A stretch of 64,000 nucleotides of DNA from Bacillota bacterium. GTDB lineage: Bacteria; Bacillota; Limnochordia; Darwinibacteriales; Darwinibacteriaceae. Positions 17,832 through 26,101 of this stretch are shown here, piece by piece. Under the pieces are notes generated by a model. It was not told where the DNA came from. It saw only the letters and a program-made list of their open reading frames with translations, and ran no database searches. The translations under genes and the position numbers were made by a program. Where the stretch lies: contig JAKOTU010000089.1 in NCBI GenBank assembly GCA_029776155.1, positions 17,805-81,804 on the forward strand, read 5' to 3'. Within the stretch, counting starts at the first letter, position 1, and each line of letters opens with the position of its first letter.

Positions 17832-19349
17832 TCAATAGTAAACACCAGTTGCTCTTCCCAGCTGGGCTGCCCGTTCCATCACCCCCCGCGTGGCGGAAAA
17901 GGCCTCTTTAAACAGCTGATAGTACTCTGTGTACAGCTCATGATTCACTTTACTGGGAAGATACATCTCTTCTTTATACTTCACTGCCGCCTGGCAGCCT
18001 TCATTAATGGACTTGAAAATGCCGGCTCCTACGCCAGCTGCAATGGCTGCGCCTAGGCCTGCCTGCTCCTCCACTGCGGATACCCTCAGCGGCAGATTGT
18101 ACACATCGGCTTGGATCTGCAGCCACGGGGCGCTGCGGGCTCCTCCTCCGGAGGCAATGAGCTCAGAGGTGGTCAGTCCCAAATCCCAACACACTTCCAG
18201 GCATTCCCTCAGGGAAAAGGCCACACCTTCCATTACCGCCCGGGCCAGTTGATAGCGGTCCGTCTCCGGGTTCATACCCACAAACATCCCCCGCAGGTTA
18301 GGATTGACGTGGGGTGTCCTTTCCCCGTTGAGGTAGGGGAGGAACACAAGCCCACCGCTGCCCGGCCGGATCTTGGCCACTTCCCTATTCAGCTCCTCGT
18401 AATCGGTATGGGGGAAGAGGGAGTTGAACCAGGCCAAAGACAACCCGGCGCTCATGGTGGCCCCCATGGTAATCCAGCGCTCCTTGCTGAACCCGCAAAA
18501 AGTATTGGTGTTCAGCCGCGGATTGGCGATGGGCCTGTCGCACTGGAAGCACACCTGGCCGCTGCTGCCAATGTTCACCGTAGCCATGCCGGGGTTAACC
18601 GCCCCCGCACCAATGGCCTGCATGATTTGATCCCCACCGCCGTTGACCACTAGGGTCCCTACGGCCAGCCCTGTGGCCTCCGCCGCTGCCCGGGTCACGC
18701 GGCCTATGGGTTCGGTGGTGGCGTAACACTCCGGCAGGATCTCCTCTGGTACATCCAAACGCTGCAGGATTTCCCGGGACCAGCTCCCCTGCTTGATGTC
18801 AAAGGCTAAGGTAGCTGAAGCATCGGAATAATCCGAGGTGATCCTGTCAGAAAGCTTGAGTTTCAAATAGTCTTTGGGTAAAATGGCGTATCTGGTGCGC
18901 CGGTAATTGTGGGGCTCTACCTCCCTCACCCAGAGCAGTGACGGCAGCAGAAACCCGGTATAAATGGGGTTGAGTACCACCCTCTGGATTAAATCGGCCC
19001 CCAGTACCCTTTCCATGTGGGCCACCTGCTGGGCAGACCTGGCATCGCAGTGCAGGATAGCCGGGCGCACCGGCCGCAGCTCACTGTCCAAAAGTACGGC
19101 TCCGTGCATCTGGCCGGAAAAGCTCACCGCCTTGATCTCCTCGGCGGGGGCCCCCAGAAGGTCTATGGCCTGCCGGACTGCAGCACAGCAGGCCTCCCAC
19201 CACACCGTCACATCTTGTTCGGCAAAACCTATCTCGGGAGAATCGAACTTGTAGCTGCGCGCCGCCTGTGCCTTCAGATTGCCCTCAGCGTCAATGACGA
19301 TGACCTTCAGGCTTGATGTACCCAAATCAATTCCCATTAAATATGCCAT
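17832..19349 (-). CDS. Xylulokinase-like FGGY sugar kinase
   Basis: ATP-dependent ketose kinase of 505 residues, the normal length. It has the N-terminal phosphate motif GIDLGTSSLKVIVID and the xylulokinase-type SFSGQMHGAVLLD (about residues 75-87). The C-terminal domain has VNGGGDQIMQAIGAG, LPYLNGERTPHVNP and the ADP-binding ASGGGARSAPWLQI. Similarity to XylB is clear. Here, however, an ADP-dependent kinase and a ketose-bisphosphate aldolase are in the same operon rather than only pentose-phosphate enzymes. The ketose could therefore be a hexulose or a pentulose phosphorylated at one end for a second phosphorylation. Confidence 0.9.
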   Translation of the reverse strand: MAYLMGIDLGTSSLKVIVIDAEGNLKAQAARSYKFDSPEIGFAEQDVTVWWEACCAAVRQAIDLLGAPAEEIKAVSFSGQMHGAVLLDSELRPVRPAILHCDARSAQQVAHMERVLGADLIQRVVLNPIYTGFLLPSLLWVREVEPHNYRRTRYAILPKDYLKLKLSDRITSDYSDASATLAFDIKQGSWSREILQRLDVPEEILPECYATTEPIGRVTRAAAEATGLAVGTLVVNGGGDQIMQAIGAGAVNPGMATVNIGSSGQVCFQCDRPIANPRLNTNTFCGFSKERWITMGATMSAGLSLAWFNSLFPHTDYEELNREVAKIRPGSGGLVFLPYLNGERTPHVNPNLRGMFVGMNPETDRYQLARAVMEGVAFSLRECLEVCWDLGLTTSELIASGGGARSAPWLQIQADVYNLPLRVSAVEEQAGLGAAIAAGVGAGIFKSINEGCQAAVKYKEEMYLPSKVNHELYTEYYQLFKEAFSATRGVMERAAQLGRATGVYY

Positions 19350-19366
19350 GACAACTCTCCACCAAC

Positions 19367-20689
19367 TTAGATGATGAAGCCCATCTGCACTCCAGCCACA
19401 AACGTGTCGCCAAGCCCAATGGTACTCTTGGGGTACTTGTTGTAGCGGGTGGGCACTAGGCAGGCATAACGCTCAGTTTGCAGGGCCCCCAGCTCCTGGG
19501 CAAACTCAAGCCCCTTGGGGCTGAGCTCCCAAGTAGAGAGGGTTTCCCGGCAGTCCTCTACTGTGCCGTACACCCCGATGCGGGCTTTGGTTGCCGCCAT
19601 GAGGTTGCCAATGGTGAGGCCCTTTTCCAGATCCACCCCAGGCAGCTCCTGCCCGTAGTAGAGGGCGTAATCCTTGGTGTGGAGCACAATACCCTTAACC
19701 GAGTGCTGGCTCACCACCGCCTCTAAACCCTGCAAAACGGAGGGAAGGCTATTTGGATCCGTGTCCACTCCTAAACGGGCAGTGAAATCCACCAGCTCCT
19801 CCTCGTTCATTCCCAGAATATCAAGGCAGGGCCCTAGTCTGTCAAACACCATTTTCTGTATCTCAGGGCAGAGATAGTGGGCCGCCTCCAGGTAGATGAT
19901 GCACTCGGGGTTCTCGTCTTTCACCCTCCGGTAGTGGGGCTCCAGCTGATCCAGCCTCTCCCGCAGCACCTCTGGATCCACAATCAAGTTAAAGCCGGAG
20001 ATAGAGTAAGAATACAGTCGCTTAGCGTTTTCTTCCACATACTCCAGAAACTCGCACCGCAGGGGCAGACGGGTGTTCAAATCGTCGTAATCCAAAATGA
20101 GCCGGTTGGATTCTGGTGCTGCGTACCGCTGACCGCCAACGTGAATCACATCTCCCCGGTCATACTGGAGCACCATGTGCTTGGCAGGGCCGCTACTGCC
20201 CTCGCTTTCACAAACGGGAACCAGTTTCCCCTGGGAGACGACAAACACCTGGGGGTAGCAGAACAGGCGGCGCACTTCCTGGGAATCGTCGGTGAGGTGG
20301 GTCACAACGGGCATGCCCACGGCCCCAAGGGCTGCACTGCCCTGAGCACCAGTACCACCAATGGCCTGACTGCCCTGGAAGGTGGCCTCCAGAAAATCGC
20401 ACACCTGGGCACTGGTGATCTGAATCTCGCCGCCCAACCCGCGGGTCAGGTAGGAAGCCACAATACCGGCAAAGTCCTCTAAAGAGCCGATGCTAGCCCC
20501 ATCCACCGCAGAGGGCACAGCGCTCAAGTGCTCTTTCAGGATGCGGTTGAAAGCATCCACATCCCATTCCAGCAGGATGTCCAAATTGCTGGTGTAGCCG
20601 AAGGCAATGAACTTGCCTGAGGCTTTGGCCTTGGCAATGTCCTTCTGCAAAGAATCGAGATAATCAGCGTATTTATCCGTATAGGTCAT
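19367..20689 (-). CDS. ADP-dependent sugar kinase (ADP glucokinase/phosphofructokinase family)
   Basis: 440-residue kinase of the ADP_PFK_GK family (ribokinase fold). Supporting motifs are FGYTSNLDILLEWD at the N-terminus, the glycine-rich GGTGAQGSAALGAVGMPV, the phosphate-binding GLHTKDYA-like segment (GIVLHTKDYALYYG), and the catalytic GLGDTFVAG near the C-terminus with Asp428 as probable base. It would use ADP to phosphorylate a sugar or sugar phosphate in the cytoplasm. It lies between the RpiR regulator and the xylulokinase-like gene with short gaps. The sequence does not tell glucokinase from phosphofructokinase activity; context favours a ketose-phosphate 1-kinase. Confidence 0.85.
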   Translation of the reverse strand: MTYTDKYADYLDSLQKDIAKAKASGKFIAFGYTSNLDILLEWDVDAFNRILKEHLSAVPSAVDGASIGSLEDFAGIVASYLTRGLGGEIQITSAQVCDFLEATFQGSQAIGGTGAQGSAALGAVGMPVVTHLTDDSQEVRRLFCYPQVFVVSQGKLVPVCESEGSSGPAKHMVLQYDRGDVIHVGGQRYAAPESNRLILDYDDLNTRLPLRCEFLEYVEENAKRLYSYSISGFNLIVDPEVLRERLDQLEPHYRRVKDENPECIIYLEAAHYLCPEIQKMVFDRLGPCLDILGMNEEELVDFTARLGVDTDPNSLPSVLQGLEAVVSQHSVKGIVLHTKDYALYYGQELPGVDLEKGLTIGNLMAATKARIGVYGTVEDCRETLSTWELSPKGLEFAQELGALQTERYACLVPTRYNKYPKSTIGLGDTFVAGVQMGFII

Positions 20690-20713
20690 TTGTGGTCGGT
20701 AACCCTTCCATGC

Positions 20714-21550
20714 TTATAATTTGTATTCAGACAAAATCAGCTCAATATCATCACTGCGTTTGAGTTTTTCCGAATTGGCCAAGAAGTAGAGCAGAGTATC
20801 CATGACCAGGATCACGCCCAGGTGGGAATCGGGGTCGTAATCGGAAAACACGGGGTGGGTCACTTTCGAAAGGAGCAGATAATCTGCCATACTGGATACG
20901 GGGGAGTATTCCGAACCCGTGATGGCGATTACCTTAAGCCCCCGCTGCCTGGCCAATTCGCAGGCCTGCACGACCTGGCGCGAGGTCCCCGAATGGGAGA
21001 TGGCGATGAGCACATCCCGCTCGGTGGCCAAGCTCAGATGGTTCAGCATGTAGTCCGTAACCATGGAGTAGGTGGCCCGCACCCCGAAGCGCTCCAGGCG
21101 GAAGCCCAGGTCATTGGCCATGGGCGTGGTATTACCCGCTGCTGCAATATGCACAAAATCAGCGTTCTGCAGCAGCTCCACACAGGAAAACAGCGTCTGT
21201 TCATCGAGATTGCGCTGCACATCCACAAGGGAGGCGCTGAACCTTTGGAAAAGCTCCGGAATGTTGCCTGGCCGCTTTCCGTCATTCTTGACCTCATTGG
21301 CCTGGATCTTGCCCAGGTCATTGGCGAGAATGACCCGCATTTGAGAGTAGCCTGTATAGCCAATCCGCTTGCACATCCTGATCACCGTGGCGTCGCTCAC
21401 ATCGCTGCGCCTGGCCAACTCCGAGACGTTCATCATAATGGCCTCTTCCGGGTGGTTGAGGATAAACTTGGCCACCCTTTTTTCCGCTGCGAACATCTTC
21501 GGATAATGTGCCCGGATGTTGGCTAATACCGATTTTCTCTCCTGTTCCAT
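20714..21550 (-). CDS. RpiR-family transcriptional regulator
   Basis: 278-residue regulator with an N-terminal HTH_6 domain (about residues 1-80: NVSELARRSDVSDATVIRMCKRIGYTGYSQMR) and a C-terminal SIS domain (about 125-255: DFVHIAAAGNTTPMANDL, LIAISHSGTSRQVV) that normally binds a sugar phosphate. The ATG start lies behind GGAG, 14 bases after the aldolase stop. It sits inside the operon and probably senses one of its phosphorylated intermediates. Two GAAAT-AAATTT sites at 22550 and 22655 in the divergent promoter region are candidate operators. Confidence 0.93.
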   Translation of the reverse strand: MEQERKSVLANIRAHYPKMFAAEKRVAKFILNHPEEAIMMNVSELARRSDVSDATVIRMCKRIGYTGYSQMRVILANDLGKIQANEVKNDGKRPGNIPELFQRFSASLVDVQRNLDEQTLFSCVELLQNADFVHIAAAGNTTPMANDLGFRLERFGVRATYSMVTDYMLNHLSLATERDVLIAISHSGTSRQVVQACELARQRGLKVIAITGSEYSPVSSMADYLLLSKVTHPVFSDYDPDSHLGVILVMDTLLYFLANSEKLKRSDDIELILSEYKL

Positions 21551-21564
21551 GCTCTTTAGGCTCC

Positions 21565-22437
21565 TTATACCAGTTTGTACAACTGAGCCTTACCAACCGT
21601 GTTGAACAATTCGAGTTTGTGGTTGATTACCTCTTTCATGGCCGCAATGCTTTCCAGATACAGCTGGAACGGTTCCCTGAGCTTCTTGTCATTGTGCAGG
21701 GTTACCCGCAGCTGCTGATAAAAGGCATCTTTAATGTCAGAAGAGATGTTGATTTTGTTGATGCCCCGTTTTACGCTCTCGGCAATTTCGCTGTCGGGGT
21801 TAGCCGAACCGCCGTGGAGAACCAGAGGCACGTTCACCTTGGCTTTAATCTCGCTGAGGAGGTCCAGCTTCAGCTCAGGCACAAAGCCTTGGGGATACAG
21901 CCCGTGGGCAGTGCCAATGGCTATCGCCAGGGCATCGGCACCGGTACGCTCCATAAACTCCGCGGCATCATCCGGTTTGGTGTAGATAATCTCTTCGGCG
22001 CCGCCTTCCGCATCACCTTCGGTGGTGCCGATGGTGCCCAGCTCCGCTTCCACGGAGATGCCCAGGGGATGAACCATATCCACAACCTGTTTGGTCAGGC
22101 GGATGTTCTCTTCAAAGGGCATATGGGAGGCATCGATCATCACAGAAGTAAAGCCAGCCCGAACTGCCCTGAGGATTTGATCCAGAGTGCTGCCATGGTC
22201 CAAATGGATCGCCATGGGAACAGAGGATTTATGTGCCAGGGCAATGCAGCTGGCGATGAAGTGATCACCTTGGAACTCAAGTTCATTGGGGTGGATGGCT
22301 AGGATAACAGGTGCCTGTTTTTCCTCGCAGCATTCAACTACTGCATTGAGGATCTGCCCTGTGCCGATGTTAAATGCTGGTACTGCGAAGTAATGCTCAT
22401 TTGCTACCGACAATAGATCACGCAAATTTAGTAACAC
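21565..22437 (-). CDS. Class II fructose/tagatose-bisphosphate aldolase family protein
   Basis: Zinc-dependent ketose-bisphosphate aldolase of about 290 residues (FBA/GatY/KbaY family). Visible are the metal motif IHLDHGST (residues about 81-88 of the short form), MIDASHMPFEENI, VEAELGTIGTTEGD, AIGTAHGLYP and LVLHGGSANPD. The frame opens at 22473, but the GTG at 22437 behind AGGGGAG gives the expected N-terminus LLNLRDLLSVAN. It would cleave a ketose 1,x-bisphosphate to dihydroxyacetone phosphate plus a second aldehyde or aldehyde phosphate. As first gene of the operon it fits the last step after two successive phosphorylations. Confidence 0.92.
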   Translation of the reverse strand: MLLNLRDLLSVANEHYFAVPAFNIGTGQILNAVVECCEEKQAPVILAIHPNELEFQGDHFIASCIALAHKSSVPMAIHLDHGSTLDQILRAVRAGFTSVMIDASHMPFEENIRLTKQVVDMVHPLGISVEAELGTIGTTEGDAEGGAEEIIYTKPDDAAEFMERTGADALAIAIGTAHGLYPQGFVPELKLDLLSEIKAKVNVPLVLHGGSANPDSEIAESVKRGINKINISSDIKDAFYQQLRVTLHNDKKLREPFQLYLESIAAMKEVINHKLELFNTVGKAQLYKLV

Positions 22438-22549
22438 TAATAAACTCCCCTGCCTGAAATAAATTTTCACCACTCGTTTTTTGAATGTATGAAAACAAGT
22501 GATTCGCGTAAATCATAACATGGCACCAACACCATGTCAATACACAAAC

Positions 22550-22562
22550 GAAATAAAATTTC
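22550..22562. promoter_or_regulatory. Candidate RpiR operator, site 1
   Basis: GAAATAAAATTTC, nearly palindromic. It matches the second site at 22655 in 11 of 13 positions. Confidence 0.4.
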
Positions 22563-22654
22563 TTCAAAATAGCCCTTGAAAAGGGCTAGAATTAATTCCC
22601 AAAAACAGATACTATACTTTTCCAACGTGCTGTGCTATACTTTTGTTAAGCGGT

Positions 22655-22667
22655 GAAATGAAATTTT
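22655..22667. promoter_or_regulatory. Candidate RpiR operator, site 2
   Basis: GAAATGAAATTTT, a near copy of site 1, about 90 bases upstream of the cupin isomerase start. Confidence 0.35.
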
Positions 22668-22744
22668 ATTACGTCCGTGCATAAGAACTCCAGCAACTGG
22701 AGCCAGGGCAAGTTGCCCTGTACAGAACATAAGGAGGAGATGAC

Positions 22745-23950
22745 ATGTCGAGTAAGCGGATTAGGGAAGTGTTTGAGCAGGGCCAAGGAGTGCTGCAGCT
22801 GGTCCCCACCTGGGTACCCAGAAGCTTTAATGAGCCTGGCCGCAGGCTGCGCCTGCATCCCGATGATTATTACGCCTTCGGCTTGGATCGGGGCGGCATC
22901 TGCGAGCGCTGGATTGGCTCGGTTACCGTAGCCCTCAACGGCCCCAAGACCGGCCCCACGGAAGGAATGAGCTTTGTCCTGGCCGATCCGGAGCAGAACG
23001 AGCAGATTTTGTTTGCCGATTTCGTGGAAGAGCTTGGTGCCGATCTGATCGGTCCTGGGCTGTTTGAGAAGTACGGTACCTGGCCCACCTTTGCCAAACT
23101 GTTTGACTATGACAAGCCCCTTTTCCACCACCTGCACCTCACGGAGGAGAAGGCTAACAAAATCGGGCGGCACGGCAAACCAGAAGCCTATTATTTCCCC
23201 CACCAGTACAACGCTTATCTGGGCCGCTTCCCAGTAACCTATTTCGGCTTTGATCCTTCCACGGATCCTGAAGATATTAAGGAGTGCATCCGCAACTTCG
23301 CCAAGTTTGACACCCGCATTACCCAATACTCCAGGGCGTACCGCATTGAGCTGGGCACCGGCTGGTACACTCCCGCGGGAGTAATCCACGCCCCCGGTTC
23401 TGTGGTCACCTACGAGCCGCAGTGGAACAGCGATGTGAACACCATCATGGAAAACGTGACCATGGGTGAGATCAACCCGCCCAACATGCTCACCGACTGC
23501 ACGCCCGAGGAAGAAAAGAACGATGTGGAGGCTATCTTCAGCCAGATCGACTGGGAAGAAAGCACCCGCCCAGACTACAAAGCCAAATACTTCCGCCGGC
23601 CCATTGAGAAGCCCCAAACCCAAAAGGGTCTGACGGAAAAATGGGTCGCCTATGCCAACGAATGGGTCGCGGCCAAGGAAGTGACCGTGGCACCGGGAGC
23701 AACGGTGAAGCTTGTGGATCAGGCTTGCTACGGCGCCTTGGTGGTCCAGGGCTTTGGCCAGTTCGGCCCCTATCACTGTGAAGCGCCCATCATGCTCCGC
23801 TTCGGCCAGCCCTCCGGCGATGAGTTCTTCGTTTCGGAAAAGGCAGCCAAAGAGGGCATCGTAATCAAGAACAACAGCAAGTATGAGCCCCTGGTTATCC
23901 TCCAGAACTTCGCCAACAACAACCCCGAAGTACCCCAGACTGTGGAATAA
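22745..23950 (+). CDS. Cupin sugar isomerase, phosphomannose-isomerase-like
   Basis: 401-residue protein with a cupin metal site resembling type I mannose-6-phosphate isomerases: His129 and His131 in HHLHLTEEKA, Glu147 in KPEAYYF, and His215 in TGWYTPAGVIHAPGS. The ATG start lies behind AAGGAGGAG. It is transcribed divergently from the T2 kinase/aldolase operon and is not otherwise represented there, so it could supply the aldose-ketose isomerisation that the pathway needs before phosphorylation. The exact substrate (free or phosphorylated sugar) is unknown. The long open frame opposite it is antisense shadow. Confidence 0.75.
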   Translation: MSSKRIREVFEQGQGVLQLVPTWVPRSFNEPGRRLRLHPDDYYAFGLDRGGICERWIGSVTVALNGPKTGPTEGMSFVLADPEQNEQILFADFVEELGADLIGPGLFEKYGTWPTFAKLFDYDKPLFHHLHLTEEKANKIGRHGKPEAYYFPHQYNAYLGRFPVTYFGFDPSTDPEDIKECIRNFAKFDTRITQYSRAYRIELGTGWYTPAGVIHAPGSVVTYEPQWNSDVNTIMENVTMGEINPPNMLTDCTPEEEKNDVEAIFSQIDWEESTRPDYKAKYFRRPIEKPQTQKGLTEKWVAYANEWVAAKEVTVAPGATVKLVDQACYGALVVQGFGQFGPYHCEAPIMLRFGQPSGDEFFVSEKAAKEGIVIKNNSKYEPLVILQNFANNNPEVPQTVE

Positions 23951-23971
23951 ACCAACTGCACAGCGAAGACT

Positions 23972-24005
23972 TGGGCCTTGCCCCTTACGGGCAAGGCCCA
24001 TTTTT
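23972..24005 (+). terminator. Rho-independent terminator of the cupin isomerase gene
   Basis: 11-12 bp stem from TGGGCCTTGCCC to GGGCAAGGCCCA with a 4-5 base loop, followed by TTTTT. A strong intrinsic terminator 21 bases beyond the stop. Confidence 0.9.
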
Positions 24006-24011
24006 GCAGTG

Positions 24012-24033
24012 AAAACCCCAGCCGCGGCTGGGG
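24012..24033 (-). terminator. Terminator of operon T3
   Basis: Palindromic stem CCCCAGCC/GGCTGGGG with almost no loop, followed by TTTTC on the minus strand, just beyond the stop of the last T3 permease. Confidence 0.65.
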
Positions 24034-24041
24034 TACACATG

Positions 24042-25052
24042 TCAGCTCACACCCTTTACGGTGCGCTCCAGCTGCCTTTTCTGCCGGTACCTGTTGTAAA
24101 GGTGGTTGAGGAACATGATCACCAGCAGCATGGCTCCCCAGATCAGCTTTTTGCTGTAGGGGGAGAGCTCCCAGATGGTCAAAGAGTCTGTGAGCAGTTG
24201 GATAATGAGGATGGTAATCAGCACCCCCGAGATCTTCCCTTCCCCGCCATCGGGGTTGATCCCGCCGATCATGCACACCAGCAGAGCCTTAAGGAGATAG
24301 GCTTCGCCGTAGCCCACCTTGGCCGAGTTTACCCGGCTGATGATCATGATACTGGAAAGGCCCGCAAACAGCCCGGTCAGGGTGTACACCAGCATGGCCA
24401 AGCGCTCCACCTTAAACCCGGAAAAACGGGCCGCGGTTTTGTTTTCCCCATAGAGATACAGCCTGCGCCCTGTACTGGTGGAACTGAGGGCTTTGCCAAA
24501 CAGCAGGATCACGATCATGGAGAAGATGAAGATCACGGGAACACCAAACAAATGCGCCGTGCCAATATTAGTAAAGGCATCGGGAAAACCCACGATGGCA
24601 TTGCCGCTGGTTAGGGCCATGCCGATTCCCGAGATAAACAGCATGCTGGCCAAGGTGACGATCATGGGCTGGGCGGAAAGCTTGCCGATGATCACCCCGT
24701 TGAGCAGCCCAAAGAGCATGGAACTGACTAAAGCCACCAAGATGGCTACCAAGATGGCTGCCCCCTCACTCAGCCCGGGAAACCAGCGCCCTTTAAGCAC
24801 CATGGCGGCGAAAATGCCCGAGGTGTTAGCGTTGGCCACCAGCGAAAGGTCGATCCCCCCCGTTAAGAAGGCCAAGGCCATACCCACGGCAATGAGGGCG
24901 AACTCGGGGATCTGGTAGGCCATGGACATGAGGCTGCGCGGAGTGTACAGCTTATCCCCAATGAGAATACCCAGCAGGATGGCGGTGAAGATACCTACCA
25001 CGACCAAAACAAACAGCTTGGAATCCTGTCTTAGTTCTCTGATCAATCTCAT
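24042..25052 (-). CDS. CUT2 ABC sugar permease (T3 permease 2)
   Basis: Permease of about 336 residues and last gene of T3. The frame is open to 25130, but the ATG at 25052 behind GAGAGGGAC avoids overlap with the upstream permease. Motifs: GGIDLSLVANAN (first third), GRRLYLYGENKTAARFSG (middle) and CMIGGINPDGGEG (C-terminal). It closely resembles the permease at 51266-52324 of T6, so T3 and T6 are related systems of the two-permease, LsrCD/RhaPQ-like layout. Confidence 0.92.
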   Translation of the reverse strand: MRLIRELRQDSKLFVLVVVGIFTAILLGILIGDKLYTPRSLMSMAYQIPEFALIAVGMALAFLTGGIDLSLVANANTSGIFAAMVLKGRWFPGLSEGAAILVAILVALVSSMLFGLLNGVIIGKLSAQPMIVTLASMLFISGIGMALTSGNAIVGFPDAFTNIGTAHLFGVPVIFIFSMIVILLFGKALSSTSTGRRLYLYGENKTAARFSGFKVERLAMLVYTLTGLFAGLSSIMIISRVNSAKVGYGEAYLLKALLVCMIGGINPDGGEGKISGVLITILIIQLLTDSLTIWELSPYSKKLIWGAMLLVIMFLNHLYNRYRQKRQLERTVKGVS

Positions 25053-25065
25053 TGTCTGTCCCTCT

Positions 25066-26067
25066 CTAATCAGTAAATAGGAGCTTTCGCCTGTTCTCCA
25101 GGCGCTCTTGATACGAGGTGATGACCACACTGATCACCATGAGAGCTCCCACGCAGAAGTTATTCCACGAGGAGGAAAGGCCCAGGAAGATCAGGGTGTT
25201 GTTCATCAAGTTGATGATTACCACCCCAAGCAGGGCCCCCAGGATGGTTCCCCGGCCGCCTGAAAAACTGGCGCCCCCTAAGACAACTGCCGCGATCACC
25301 ATCATTTCCGTACCGATCAGGGCATTGGGATAGACCGCATTGACGCTGGCTAGGTGGATAATGCCCATCATACCCGCCAGCGCCCCCATATAACCATACA
25401 CAAACAGCCGGATCACCAGGGGGTTGAAGCCCACCCGGCGGGCCGCCTCTTCCGAGTTGCCCATGGCGAAGATTCCTCTGCCCAGCATGGTGCGGTACAG
25501 AATAAACCAGGTGACAGCCATGGCAATAACCACCGGGATGACAAAATAGGTCAAACCTGTGGTTCCATACTGCAGCTTGATTTGGAACAGCTGTTTCGCT
25601 GAGAAACTGAGGATAGATTTGGGCATGACGCCGGCACCGTAAGTGGCACTGCCGATAAAGGTGGTCATAATGCCGTGAAACAGATACTGCGTACCCAGGG
25701 TAATGATGAGTGCGGGTATCTTTAGGGAATGGACCAAAAACCCATTAAAGAGTCCCAGCACAACACCAAACAAAGTGGAAAGGGCAAAGGCAAAGAACAG
25801 GTTGTCGATGCCCGTGGCAATCATGATCACCACAGTAACATAGCCGCCGAACAGGGCGATGGCGGGAAAAGAGATATCGATATTCCCCGCGATCATAATC
25901 ACCAGCAAGCCCAGGGCCACGAGCGCTGCTTCAGACGAAGACCTGATGGTATCAAAGACCGTTTGGATACTGAGGAAGTATGGGTTTTTCAGGCCCACAA
26001 TGGTGCTGTAGACTACGATAATGCCCAAAAGAAAGAAGATTCTTTTATCCAGTCGTCTGAACTTCAC
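25066..26067 (-). CDS. CUT2 ABC sugar permease (T3 permease 1)
   Basis: 333-residue permease with GTG start behind AAGGAGGATC. Motifs: AGNIDISFPAIALFGGY, GRGIFAMGNSEEAARRVGF and VVLGGASFSGGRG. It pairs with the next permease to form the membrane channel. The family counterpart is 52317-53315 in T6. Gap to the ATPase is 34 bases. Confidence 0.92.
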   Translation of the reverse strand: MKFRRLDKRIFFLLGIIVVYSTIVGLKNPYFLSIQTVFDTIRSSSEAALVALGLLVIMIAGNIDISFPAIALFGGYVTVVIMIATGIDNLFFAFALSTLFGVVLGLFNGFLVHSLKIPALIITLGTQYLFHGIMTTFIGSATYGAGVMPKSILSFSAKQLFQIKLQYGTTGLTYFVIPVVIAMAVTWFILYRTMLGRGIFAMGNSEEAARRVGFNPLVIRLFVYGYMGALAGMMGIIHLASVNAVYPNALIGTEMMVIAAVVLGGASFSGGRGTILGALLGVVIINLMNNTLIFLGLSSSWNNFCVGALMVISVVITSYQERLENRRKLLFTD

Positions 26068-26101
26068 CTACGATCCTCCTTGCACCACGGTTCCACCGCG
26101 T

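Larger units (their letters stand above)
22438..22744. promoter_or_regulatory. 307-base divergent promoter region between T2 operon and cupin isomerase
   Basis: AT-rich gap between divergent genes with no supported ORF. It contains an inverted repeat ACATGG/CCATGT (22518-22537), two similar GAAAT-AAATTT elements (22550-22562 and 22655-22667), a hairpin AGCCCTT/AAGGGCT (22571-22587) and CTATACTTTT twice about 23 bases apart (about 22611 and 22634). These could be the control sites through which the RpiR regulator co-regulates both directions. Confidence 0.5.

Noticed and set aside
22646..24040. 464-codon open frame on the minus strand opposite the cupin isomerase
   Set aside because: Antisense shadow: low-complexity Gly/His/Leu-rich translation with no recognisable motif, while the plus strand encodes a coherent cupin protein with its own ribosome binding site and terminator.
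23773..24276. 167-codon minus-strand frame across the isomerase end and the T3 permease
   Set aside because: Overlaps two well-supported genes and two terminators; no homology features.
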